NCBI GenBank assembly: GCA_010015655.1
Contig: ML976658.1
Span: 1,580,843-1,644,842, forward strand
From: Bimuria novae-zelandiae CBS 107.79
Lineage: Eukaryota; Ascomycota; Dothideomycetes; Pleosporales; Didymosphaeriaceae
DNA: 64,000 bases
Direction: 5' to 3'
Shown: positions 33,157 to 42,680 of the stretch, piece by piece
Layout: each line of letters starts with the position of its first letter
Position numbering within the stretch: position 1 is the stretch's first letter
Notes under the pieces: model-generated
Database searches by the model: none
The model's input: only the letters and a program-made list of their open reading frames with translations
What the model was told of the DNA's origin: nothing
Program-made: the position numbers and the translations under genes

Positions 33157-33468
33157 ATGTTATTATTGAAATCTGACTACAGCAGTATGACACGACACAA
33201 TAATCCATACTGGACCAATGACCGAATCTACGGCTGGGACGATGGCTACAACAACGGAAGCGTTCGCTGGAACGACGACCCACGCGGCTGGGGCCCGAGT
33301 CAACGACGAGATCTGCGCCATAACTACTCCTATGGCGATCTTCACAATCGCTTTCAGTCAGAGCATGGCGGCGGACCGACGTATGCGCCCGGAGCGAGAC
33401 CGAGGTTTTCGGCGGGATTTTGGTATCCCCCACATATGAATAATTTGGATCGGAGCCGGGACTGGTGA
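33157..33468 (+). CDS. WDDG-family small protein, copy 2 (intact)
   Basis: 103 residues, no intron. The frame is open further upstream but would cross the TATA box, so the ATG at 33157 (ACCATGT) is preferred; an internal ATG at 33187 is the alternative. The protein begins MLLLKSDYSSM, carries the family motif YGWDDGYNNGSVRWNDD at about residues 25-41, and ends in a Gly/Pro/Arg-rich tail (GGGPTYAPGARPRF, FWYPPH). It has no signal peptide, membrane segment or recognised domain, and is rich in Asn, Arg, Trp and Tyr. Function unknown. Copies 3, 4 and 5 lie downstream. Confidence 0.65.
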   Translation: MLLLKSDYSSMTRHNNPYWTNDRIYGWDDGYNNGSVRWNDDPRGWGPSQRRDLRHNYSYGDLHNRFQSEHGGGPTYAPGARPRFSAGFWYPPHMNNLDRSRDW

Positions 33469-34037
33469 TTAGGGTATGGGTGAATTAAGAGTCTTTGTGT
33501 AACACTTCCAGGGACTCTAAGAGCGTATGCCATGTCATGCTTCATAGTCTTTTTGGGGTCATAATCATACTGATGCACAATCTTAATGAACGTTGCTGTA
33601 CATTTTTAGATCACTTTCAATATTTGAATTGAGATCTTCACGTATATGTGCTGTTAATGCTCTAGAGTCTTTAATTGGAGCGATGCCGCAAGTTGCTGTT
33701 CAGTCTACAGGCTATGTAATTCTGCTGTCGGGGTGTTGCTGATGGGAATATGTACGAACCAAGAGCAACCTTTCCTGAAGCCTAGCTGTTCAGAGTGCGT
33801 GAAGAGCGACAGTCTTAAACCTCATATGTAACTGCTATGCTGGCAGTGTCCAACGCAGCCCAGAGACAGCACTCACAAGCCTAAGAAATGTTCATATAAA
33901 GTCTTGCCCAAATCTCTATACATAACCCTCATTATTTTTTACCAGACCTAACTCTGTAGTACACAGCAATATTTCCTCACCAACAACGGCATAACATTAC
34001 TCATTCTATATCAGTAAAGCACCGAACTTTTAAAAAT

Positions 34038-34355
34038 ATGTCACGACCCTCATCGTCGCGGCGCGGAAATGCTGTCCAGAATGCCAAACCAACGCTCCTC
34101 TGCGTACGACAGAGTCATGGCCTGGAACGATGGCTCCTACGGCGGGCGTCCTATCTGGAGCTACCCAAACGCACACGGTGGCATCCTCGAGTATGGTCAA
34201 ATGAATGGCGCGCAGAACTATCAATACGACTATCATGATCCTCATTTTCGCTGGCAGACGGAAGGAGCTGGCGGTCCGGGCTGGGCCCTGGCGCACGGCC
34301 TCGAAGGCATAATCCAATGTGGTATTATTATCAGGCGGGTCGGCATGATCGGTAG
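34038..34355 (+). pseudogene. WDDG-family gene, copy 3 (two compensating frameshifts)
   Basis: The ATG at 34038 is 138 bp after TATAAA (33895-33900) and starts MSRPSSSRRGN, sharing RRGN with copy 5. The motif MAWNDGSYGGRPIWS lies in the next frame. The C-terminus GPGARPRRHNPMWYYY, matching the tail of copy 2, is back in the first frame and ends with TAG at 34353. The two shifts therefore compensate, but the first frame stops within the shifted section. A cell could still translate an altered 135-residue product from the ATG at 34069 to 34476, which would lose the family tail. Confidence 0.6.
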
Positions 34356-34949
34356 GGAAAATATGGCGATAGGCAGGGATGAAGTAATAACGGTGACCTC
34401 ACGAGGAATCGAGGGTTTGACCTGGTGCGGCTATGAAACGATATCGTCCAGGACGTTTCTTGACTTTGTTGATTAAGAAGAGTGACACTGCTTCTTTCAA
34501 GTTATCACAGAGAGTTGGTTACTTCCCATGCGTAGCATGAAGGTTCGGTTGGTGTTGTACAGTATGCCGTGGTAGGCAAGTGGTTTAGTTGGGATTGCCC
34601 TTCCATATTGCGAGGACACGTTCTGGCAGATCGTTTGTACAGTAATTTTATGTGAAATAGCATGACGCTTCAATGTTTTCGTGAAAAGAGGCCATCCTTA
34701 AATATGTGCCAGCTCGTGAGACAAATGCACATGAGACAAGTCGACGAGCCCGAACTTGGTTCTACGTGTTCCGCAGTCTACCGGTAGCTTCAAAGTATTG
34801 GTATAGCAAAGCATATTTCATTCGCAGCTAAGAACTTGTAGTACCTACTGCGGCTTCTTCCATAGCCCCACAACGCATGCCGACCATTATCTTCTCAACG
34901 TTTCACCAACGACGCCTCGCGTCATAAGCTCCATTTTTTTTTATCCATT

Positions 34950-35182
34950 TCAGCTATTAGCGTGAGACCGCATTCTCGTATTACCATAATCGAATTCCAA
35001 ATTTAAAGCCATGTTTTGGAATTCATGATAGTGGGCATGGTAACCACAGCTCAGATGGCCACATGTGCATTATTGAAGCCATCATTCCATCTGCGCACGC
35101 TGTACTGGGGCCCTCGGGCCGATGTTCTGAAGTCATGGTACGTTAAGGTATCGCGGGTGAGACGCGTGTGATTAGGGGGCAT
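34950..35182 (-). pseudogene. WDDG-family gene, copy 4 (truncated)
   Basis: On the minus strand the ATG at 35182 begins MPPNHTRLTRD, 152 bp after a TATATAT box (35334-35340). The motif RRWNDGFNN is present, then the frame ends at TGA (35051-35053). A family-like tail (LEFDYGNTRMRSHANS, compare FDYGDVG in copy 1) is readable in another frame down to 34950. So a frameshift and early stop have broken it. Confidence 0.55.
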
Positions 35183-35741
35183 AATGGCGGAGTGGTATGC
35201 AGATGTTGTCGCATATTTAGTGTGTTAGGTTGTTGGAATGTTGTGATATTAGGTGTAGTTTCTTAGAGTTGCAAGAAAGTATAGTTGCTGAGTAGCAAAA
35301 GAATGTACGGCTGGAAAATACACAGTATAGGGCATATATAGTAACAGCTGGGCTGAGATTGTTGGTTATTCCGCAGGCAGAGGAGTTGCTCATACACGTA
35401 AGCTTCCAAAACGTGTTTTGTGAAAAATAGCTGGTACAAGCATGATTCCAAATGCTCCTCTATGTTCTGGTCAGTTTTTCACACAGGCAGCTGTGCGTGT
35501 CAAATTACATTAGCGCCTTCACGAGAGACAGCAATTTCCATGAGTTGCAGACTCAACAATGCTGACGATTTATACACGCTGGCTCTCATTATCTCCAGGT
35601 ATATATTGCGCTCTGTGCAACCCCCGAAACCTCAAGCAATCCATAACTTACAACCTAAAATCAATAGTTCAAAGCACCAACTATCCACCACTAGTATACC
35701 CCCCCATAAACAAGCTCTCAGTTCTAACCCCAGAAAGCATC

Positions 35742-36056
35742 ATGCCGCCGCGTCGCGGAAATTTCAGAGACCTTCAAACTTACGATGGGTACTTCTTTTT
35801 CAGAGGGAACCCGTACAACAGCATAGGCAGTGCGCACGAGCGAGATACCCGCGGGACCGTTGACATGTAAGACGATGGCTTTCGTAGAGGAAGACCACAG
35901 TAGGGAAATCCAAACCAGCCCTGGGATGCAGGGGAGGTGGCATTATCGAGGAGGGGATGTGACTACCGACAGACAGCCTTCTATCAGAGACCGCATCTTG
36001 CGCACACGAGGCAACCACGGGCAGGTTTTCGACCTCGAAATCCGTGGGATTGGTAA
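35742..36056 (+). pseudogene. WDDG-family gene, copy 5 (Trp-to-stop mutations)
   Basis: A 105-codon frame from ATG 35742 (MPPRRGNFRDLQTYDGYFFF) to TAA 36054, interrupted by only two stops. Both replace the conserved Trp residues of the motif: the first lies before DDGFRRGRPQ (TAA, 35868) and the second after it (TAG, before GNPNQPW). The frame then runs on without stops to RPRNPWDW. The TATA box lies at 35600-35606, 136 bp upstream. TGG-to-TAG is the change RIP makes on duplicated sequence. Confidence 0.65.
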
Positions 36057-36517
36057 AAGTCTGGAGGCCGCAGGGCGTTTGAACGGCCATGAGTGGCTTG
36101 GGTCGTTGTTCGGGCACTGTCCACAGTCTTTTCGAAGATGTCTGGGCAACGCATGCTAAATATAGCGCAAAATGTAACGCGAGTAATTGAATTTGTCAAT
36201 GTGGGGCGCGTGCAGGGGAATGGCAAATTGACCAATATAAGAGTCTAATCTTAAAGATACAATGTCAGCTTAAGTAGCTCATTTAGCATTATCTTGGTCT
36301 TTGCCTTGCCCTCAGATGAAAAATACTAAACTAAATGTTACGATCTACATTTTACTTGGGCATAAAGGAAGCAATAAGGTGAATTGATCATCGATTTGGT
36401 ATTAACAGCTCTGTCTGGAAACATGCGTCATAGATAGGCATACAAACTTTCAATTTCGATTCGAGATAATGATTTATATCCCCTGCCTCAATGTGTCACA
36501 TGACTTGAACTCCAACT
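36057..36517. other. Intergenic, no gene seen
   Basis: AT-richer sequence between copy 5 and the convergent membrane-protein gene. No coding signal on either strand. Confidence 0.4.
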
Positions 36518-37490
36518 TCATATGCTCAGTCCATAATCAGAAAAGAGAATCCACACTGGAATGACCAAGTACACTACGGTCCTATCCTCATATGTAACCA
36601 GGTCCTCTTTGCTGAATTCACTCCTCAGCCAGCAGTTCGCTCTATATTCTCGATACGCCCCGCTCATGTCGATACTCGTTGATACGGCTTTGCGCGTTGA
36701 GCCGTTCATGAGATTTAGCGTGACACACGCTTCTATGTATGACTGCACAGTATATGCAAGGAACGCGGTGATGTCGTGAAATCCAGCGAGATCTGTGTGC
36801 TCAAGGCACCTAAACAATTCCACTGGCGAACTTTCCACACGAATATTGGAGGGACAGGAGCTGTTGAGGCTTAGCACCTGTTCCGGAGGTAATGGCGTAT
36901 ATGGAAAAGTCGGGCTGCAGTCAACGCTTTGGATGGGTCAGGTCCTGTTCAGTTTAAATTGGATCAACGGGAACTGCATACCTGGACTTTCCCGAAGAGT
37001 AGCCCGAATAGTACGCGCCAATACTGCTGCCTACTCCTGCTGCCACAATAACAGAGGCAATCGTGGCCATAGACCTGTATATCGTCTGAGAACTCCTGTC
37101 ACCGGGACTTTCGGCATTTGGGGCTTGGTTCCAGTTGACACTAGACCGATGTGATTGGTTAAAGTGATTATCTGACGGAGGCCCACCATCTAGTTCGTGC
37201 CTCCTGGTATGACTCCTGTGCTGATCGTCCTGATGAAGGTCTGTATGCTGATGTGATGGTTCTGGTACCTCTGGCACCCTTGACGACGACTGTTGCGGCC
37301 ATTGACGATCGTTTGAGGCTGGGTTATATGCAGCGTCTAATTCGTTCGTATTACATTCTCTTGCACGCAGCTCGACGAGATTGGAATGGACCTCCATACC
37401 AGGATCTGACATGTGAGAAACCTCCAGCCCAGGGGAGTACGGTGGAGGTTTCGTCATGCAGGAAGGCCACTGAGATTGCTTGTTGTGCAT
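36518..37490 (-). CDS. Single-pass membrane protein with PAN/Apple-like ectodomain
   Basis: Two exons on the minus strand, 37490-36982 and 36914-36518, encode 301 residues; the 67-bp intron is GTATGC..CTGCAG and the phase is matched. The start MHNKQSQW is preferred, with MTKPPPYSP (37457) as alternative. Residues 1-140 are a Pro/His/Asp-rich cytoplasmic tail. A Gly/Ala-rich membrane segment spans about 141-159. The ectodomain resembles a domain common in fungal surface proteins: FRCLEHTDL, DITAF, a CIEACVTLN-like segment (here YIEACVTLN), then ANCWLRS and TVVYLVI. In relatives the Cys residues form disulphides; here at least two expected Cys look replaced (SYIEAC, TRKAV), so the fold may be weakened. 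Ligand unknown. Confidence 0.7.
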
Positions 37491-38180
37491 GTTTTCCGAC
37501 GAGAAAAAAGTCAGCCGTGCTTCTCCTAGAACCAAGTTGGTGAGCAGGTTGAGATATCTAGGTACTTAAACGTCCACCATAATGGATTGATCGAGAGAAA
37601 TCTATGCATATGCACCATTTAATCTAACCAATGACGTGCTATGTTTCGCATCCTTGTTCGCGTGGCCCTGTCTGCTTTAGGACATGTTCGACCGATCACA
37701 TTGGCGTGAGAGTTGCGAAGCCTCATTTTGATCTGCACAGCCTTGAGTCCTATCGCATTACGGTGCGGAGGTCCAAGAAAACCTACAGTCATCACCATCA
37801 TCTGAAACTTGTACTCGTTTGTATTTTTCGCGAGCAGGACCGGCTCTTCAACGTTTATATAGTTCGTGTGCGACCTATGGTTCGAATTGTTGGCCGCGTA
37901 TTAATACAACTGTCACCGTCGATTCAGTGAAAACAGGAACTTGTCATCATCTCTTCCTCCGTATGCTCGATACGATCCACGTAATCTACTGCGAGCTCGC
38001 TGACGAATGCGTAGGAGGTTAACTCACTACGTGGAACCAGACACGTAGATATTGACTCAAACATAGTAGCTTAAGAATGAAGTTCGAATTGCAACCCAAT
38101 CTTAAATACTTTTCTCCTACCCTGCTTTCCTCGCCGAAATTATTCTTCGCCGAAACAAGTATTGTCTGAGCAACTAAGTC
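37491..38180. other. Intergenic, divergent promoters
   Basis: Lies between the minus-strand membrane-protein gene and the plus-strand repeat-protein gene. A TTATATAG element occurs at about 37856. The small open frames lack domains and are not supported. Confidence 0.35.
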
Positions 38181-38813
38181 ATGCCTCGCAGGTTACTCAA
38201 CGAACGAAATCTAGCAATCCATAACATCATGACGGGAGAAGCCAGCCGGCGTCGAAGAAACAATAACAACATAGCCGGCTATGGCTCTTCCACAAACAAT
38301 TCCAGCGGCCCTCAGCTCACTGCTAATGATCGCATACGACAAGCTGCCGCCATGAGAGAGCAAGCGGGGGCAGCGCTCACCGCAGAGCATCTTGCCCGCC
38401 ACGACGATGCAAGCAGTGAACCTCAACTTCGAGAGCTTACTTTTGAGAATCTGGCTCGACACGACGCCACCATAAGCCGGTCTCAAGGAAGTCTGTCTGA
38501 CTCCACTACCGTCGTGGACGAGCCTGAGCGGCCGAGGCTTACACTTTCTAACCTCACGCAACATAACGCTGCAATGAACCAGAATAGGCGTCCGAACCGT
38601 GCGACTAGCAACATCGCTCAAAATGGCTCTGCGATGGACCAGCCCCAGCCGCTTCCTGCAGAGAATATAGCTCGGCATGATGCTTCGGGTGAGCAAGAGC
38701 ATCCTCAACAACCGCAATATCACCCCAATCAAGATGACGCTGGGTGGCGCATTGTAGAGCGCCAGGAAGATTGGAAAGGTTTTAAGGGACCGCGTGCATC
38801 GCGACGGGGTTAA
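38181..38813 (+). CDS. Hydrophilic repeat protein (LARHDA-type repeats)
   Basis: 210 residues, single exon, start MPRRLLNERN, stop at 38811. Four or five diverged repeats of about 20-34 residues follow the pattern L-T-x-x-N/H-L-A-R-H-D-A, for instance LTAEHLARHDD, LTFENLARHDA, LTLSNLTQHNA and AENIARHDA, separated by acidic, Gln- or Pro-rich spacers. The C-terminus ends GWRIVERQEDWKGFKGPRA, with two Trp residues. The first 45 residues are Arg/Asn-rich and could hold a nuclear localisation signal (RRRRNNNN). No signal peptide or membrane segment. I do not recognise the family. It sits inside the WDDG cluster but lacks that motif. Confidence 0.65.
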   Translation: MPRRLLNERNLAIHNIMTGEASRRRRNNNNIAGYGSSTNNSSGPQLTANDRIRQAAAMREQAGAALTAEHLARHDDASSEPQLRELTFENLARHDATISRSQGSLSDSTTVVDEPERPRLTLSNLTQHNAAMNQNRRPNRATSNIAQNGSAMDQPQPLPAENIARHDASGEQEHPQQPQYHPNQDDAGWRIVERQEDWKGFKGPRASRRG

Positions 38814-39262
38814 AACCCCAGTGGAAGTGTGAACTCTCGTTAACTCGTACTTATTAAATCTGTATCTGTTCTCTATTATAATACGAGGCCACTGCTTTCT
38901 TTTGACCAGTTATCCTCTCATTACGTAAACTCTATTCCTTCAGCCACCCCTCTAAGTTCTTCTTCTTTGAAGTGCCCATTGAAGAACGAGACGACACGTT
39001 CTCCTAAGCCGACAACAATGTTTGCCAAATCATACATTTCTTCATGTTCTGAAACCTAGCATCATGAACACAATAATATTGGCCCAGTCACCACCCTCTT
39101 CAATCAAGACAGCTGTACACGTCACCAGCGCCTTCCAGGGCTGCAATACACCGAAGACCTTTCCTGTGCTCAAACTCTCTTTTCCGTTACTACCAATAAC
39201 GCCATTTAATATTCAACGCATATTTGAGATCCTTGCGAAATCTCCATTATAATTACCAGACC
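38814..39262. other. Intergenic, probable promoter of WDDG copy 6
   Basis: Pyrimidine-rich segments. A stretch near 39107 (CAGCTGTACACGTCA with CAGCGCCTTC beyond it) resembles sequence near 35488, upstream of copy 5, suggesting the promoter was duplicated with the gene. Confidence 0.35.
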
Positions 39263-39592
39263 ATGTATGCCTCGACAGCCCACGAGCCGCACAAACAAGA
39301 CCGACAGGTCGACCACAACTGGGAACAGGCGAAGCGCAATGCACAATTCAACAGGCAAGAGTCCCACGCGGGCCATATTATCACCAAGGTGCTGGAATGG
39401 GATGACGGCTTTAATAAGAGACGTCCTAAATGGGACAATGCGCACGGAAAGCTTGAGGGCAATACAGCGTACACACAAGCGCTGCGCAAGGAAGGTCCTG
39501 CGGCGTTCAGCGAGAGGAAAATGCGACACGAAGCGGAAAGGCTGAAGAGGTCATCGAAGCCCAAGAAGCACCGGGTGGTTCAGTTTCCGTAG
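39263..39592 (+). CDS. WDDG-family small protein, copy 6 (intact)
   Basis: 109 residues, no intron, from the ATG at 39263. The N-terminal half is His/Gln/Asn-rich (MYASTAHEPHKQDRQ). The family motif LEWDDGFNKRRPKWDNAHG sits at about residues 45-63, and a strongly basic helix-forming tail follows (RKMRHEAERLKRSSKPKKHR). The tail could bind nucleic acid or act as a nuclear localisation signal; that is inference. Only 241 bp separate it from copy 7 on the same strand. Confidence 0.65.
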   Translation: MYASTAHEPHKQDRQVDHNWEQAKRNAQFNRQESHAGHIITKVLEWDDGFNKRRPKWDNAHGKLEGNTAYTQALRKEGPAAFSERKMRHEAERLKRSSKPKKHRVVQFP

Positions 39593-39833
39593 TCCACGAC
39601 TAGCTTATTTCGTCACAGCGTTGACTTGGTGGGACGGGTGAATTTAAAAATCCAGCGAGTTAACCACGACAACATCTTTGCAACGCAGCGATGCCAGATC
39701 ATGACCACGCTAGCGAGACACGAGTACATCCTGCCTAATATCTTAAGGAAAAACCTACCTAGCGTTTGTAAATCTACATACTCTTTCCGAACACCTGGGC
39801 ACCTTTCCCATTCTCAAAACATAAGCAAACTGC

Positions 39834-40166
39834 ATGTGTACTTCCAGTTTCGCTTCCAGACGCAAAAAGCATGTCCACTACGAAGTCTACGACCCAGTGT
39901 TCGTGGAACCTCTACACGGCGGACACCGCAGGCACCGTTCTCGCCATCATGAGGATCGCTACGACGAGCCTTACGAAATGCCGTACGAGGATCCCTACGA
40001 GACGGCTTATGAAAACCCCTACAACGGTCCCTTTATTCCCATGTTCATCCCTGCTATCCCTATAGACACAGACACAGGCTATGATGTTGACGAGCGAGTT
40101 ATGGACTGGGACGACGGGTTCGGCGGTGGGCAGGCCGAGTGGGGCAATCCGAATATACACATATAG
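39834..40166 (+). CDS. WDDG-family small protein, copy 7 (intact, motif C-terminal)
   Basis: 110 residues, no intron, start MCTSSFASRRKKH. It has a His/Arg-rich patch (HGGHRRHRSRHH) and a run of short PYE-type repeats (DEPYEMPYEDPYETAYENPY), then a hydrophobic stretch FIPMFIPAIPI. The motif VMDWDDGFGGGQAEWGNPN is almost at the C-terminus. Unlike the other copies there is no basic tail. The fused PYE repeats suggest domain accretion onto the motif. No secretion signal. Function unknown. Confidence 0.65.
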   Translation: MCTSSFASRRKKHVHYEVYDPVFVEPLHGGHRRHRSRHHEDRYDEPYEMPYEDPYETAYENPYNGPFIPMFIPAIPIDTDTGYDVDERVMDWDDGFGGGQAEWGNPNIHI

Positions 40167-40546
40167 GATCGTAACCAGTTCGTGTGGCCCGGCGTGAGGT
40201 CAAGGTAATCTTGTGCGAAGTTGAAAGTATGCGAAGGGCATAACGGCGAGGCGTGTTTTGTGCACATGACGCAGGGTGGTTAATAGAGTACAAAACAAGC
40301 TCGAGCCGTTCTTGAGGGAAGCACACAAGTTTCGTGTTCTCTTCAGCGTTTGACTCTTGTAGCTCGGCAACCCAAACAGCACCTCGGTGAAGTTGAAAGC
40401 TGCCACGGCAACACGCTCAAAATGCTGAAGCTTGTCTTCACTCGCAGCCCCTCCCCGCCTCCACTTTCCTCAAGCCCTCCAATTCTTCGGAGTCCGTTCG
40501 CCGCTCACCTCCCGACTACCTCACCCGCCCATCCGCCGCCGTCAAT
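40167..40546. other. Intergenic
   Basis: 3' region of copy 7 and upstream region of the next gene, pyrimidine-rich towards 40546. No TATA box is evident. Confidence 0.35.
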
Positions 40547-41971
40547 ATGGCAACACACGTCCTCCCACACTCTCCCACGCGCTCTCCCACGCGCTCTCCC
40601 ACGCGACCCCAAAGCTCCTACAGCGTAGGATCGACCATCCGCCGCGTAACTCCATCGCCGGACTCTCTCTCCGAAGCGCTCTCCGCAGGCTACGCCACGC
40701 ACTCCACGCCCCGCCAACCCACACATCGCCTTTCAACGAGAAGCCACGGACGCGCAAACGCAGAAAAGACACGCTCGTGGTCAGGTGGTAAGTCGTCCAC
40801 CCCGTCGCCCTTCCCGAGGTCCTTTCCGGATCCCGTGACGCGAACCGCCCCGCCCAATCAGGAAGTCGCGAGGTAGCAAAAACGCAGAGGGGCGACGATA
40901 GCACAGCACGACAAGTCCAGGCACGCCTCTACTTGAACTGAAGAAGCTGACTTCGGGTTAGAAGAGCAAAGTGTCCACGAAGACGAAGACGAAGACGGAA
41001 CCGTTACGCGTACGCGGAGCGTCACCACGGCGGCCAACATCTCCCGCCGAATAACACCCTCGCGCATCCCAGTGCCCGCTCACACGACTGCCCTCACCCG
41101 CGCGAGCGGCGACCTCCAACGTCGCAAAGCCGGTCGCGTCTCACCGTCCAAATTGAGCGCCCCGCGACAACACCGTCCCGTCCTTTCGAGCCCCAATCCA
41201 ATGGAATCTCCACCGCCAGGCAGCATTTCCGCTGCAGGAGGAAGCCACACCTTAGCCGCCGGTCTCGCAAGCCCAACCCCACCCTCTCGCGCGCCGCCAG
41301 CCGTGCCCTCTGAAGAAGGCGAACGAGCACGCCTCGCGGAATTCACCCTCTTCCCCACCTCCGAGTCTGACCCATTCACACGCGCCCCAGGTACTCTTAC
41401 ACGGCCATCCGCAGCGCGCGAGGAGAGATACTTCGCTCCGCCCACCACGCCCCACGACGACCCCGACGCGGGTGCGCCTCTCCCGCGCAGTCCGCGCAAA
41501 CCCATTCCTGAGGGGTGGAAAACCTCTTCCTCCGCTGAGGACGAGGACGCAAACGCCGACCCGACCCGACCTCCTCCTCTCCGCCTATTCCCAAATACCA
41601 CCACATCCCCAGTAGAAGTCCAAGATGCAGACGCAATATCCCCCCTCCCTCACCCCCCATCCACCTCAGTCTCAGCACACACATCCCACCCCCCACGACA
41701 CCCCTCAACCACCTCCTGGGCGAGCCAAGCAACCTTCTCAACACCCGGACGCGACGAAATGGAGCGCAAGAGAGGTGGCATTCGAGATGGGGACGATGGG
41801 CCTTTTCGCGGTGTGGCTGGTATGAGAGAGTTGGGGGAAAGGAGGAGGGAGGTTAGTGGGACGCCGGGGAAGAGTGTTAGTCAGCGGTTTGAGGAGGTGG
41901 AGGGGAAGGGGAAGAGGAAGAAGGGCGAGGGCGAGGGCGAGGGGGGGTTGTGTAGGTGTTGTGTTATGTGA
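40547..41971 (+). CDS. Disordered Pro/Ser-rich protein ending in a CaaX-like box
   Basis: Exons 40547-40787 and 40944-41971, 422 residues; the 156-bp intron is GTAAGT..GAAG and phase is matched (G|AA). The N-terminus has a 4-residue tandem repeat (SPTR three times). An acidic EDEDEDG patch opens exon 2. Most of the protein is low-complexity Pro/Ser/Thr/Arg with RSPRKPIPEGW as a short conserved-looking element. The Lys/Glu/Gly-rich tail ends CRCCVM, so the last four residues CCVM could be prenylated at the cytoplasmic membrane. Coding GC is very high in the middle. Function and family unknown. Confidence 0.6.
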
Positions 41972-42680
41972 TGAGGATTGGCGTGGTGGATGAAGCGGAG
42001 AATTTGTTTTTATGAGGGAGAGGGTGACGTTGCGGTTTGACGGAGGCGTAGGGAAGGGGATGCAGCTGCTTTTGGATATGGAGATGGGGTATGGAAGGAG
42101 GACATTTGGATGGAAAAACGCGTTGGGAGTTGCGATTGCGGCCGTTGGAAGATCTGGCCGAGAGTGTTCTGCTTGATTCGAATTCGATAGTCTGCCAGCG
42201 TGTGCAGATGGCGTAATCTATATGCTGCATCAGTAAGACTCAGATTTCTCACTGATGTCAACACTCACCTGTAATTCTCCATACTCGACCCGACCTATTC
42301 TACTGTCCATCCGTGCTCCCTAGGGTAATCGAGGCAGTCTTGGACCCACCAAGTCAACTTGTAACAGACTCCACTTCAAAACAACTCGAAAAACATGCAT
42401 ATCCACTACCCACAACCGCTAAAATACTACATTTCAACCCTAGCAACAGCCCAGGAAAGCATCGCTACTAAACATGGAAAGCACTCATCTCAGCGTTTCC
42501 AATCAACCCTATTCACCTCAGCGCAAACGCCCTCCAGAAAGCCGCTAAGACCCGTCAAAGCCGCAAACGCACCCTCGACCATGGAAACGCTTCCCCACAA
42601 ACACGCGCTCACCACAGAAAACCGACGCCACTACCCGCATCGGCACAACAACTGACTAAAAGTTAACTCACCACGATACC
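41972..42680. other. Intergenic
   Basis: Between two plus-strand genes. The frame 42395-42655 is open but has no domain, and I do not support it as a gene. The last 300 bp are CA/A-rich, as in fungal 5' leaders. Confidence 0.35.

Noticed and set aside
34038..34110. Possible intron explaining the frame change in WDDG copy 3
   Set aside because: The only GT..AG pair would be 38 bp with a poor donor (GTCCAG), and copies 2, 4 and 5 need no intron there.
41080..41604. Gly/Arg-rich minus-strand frame opposite the CaaX-ending protein
   Set aside because: A by-product of high GC content in the coding strand; no start context, domain or splice support.
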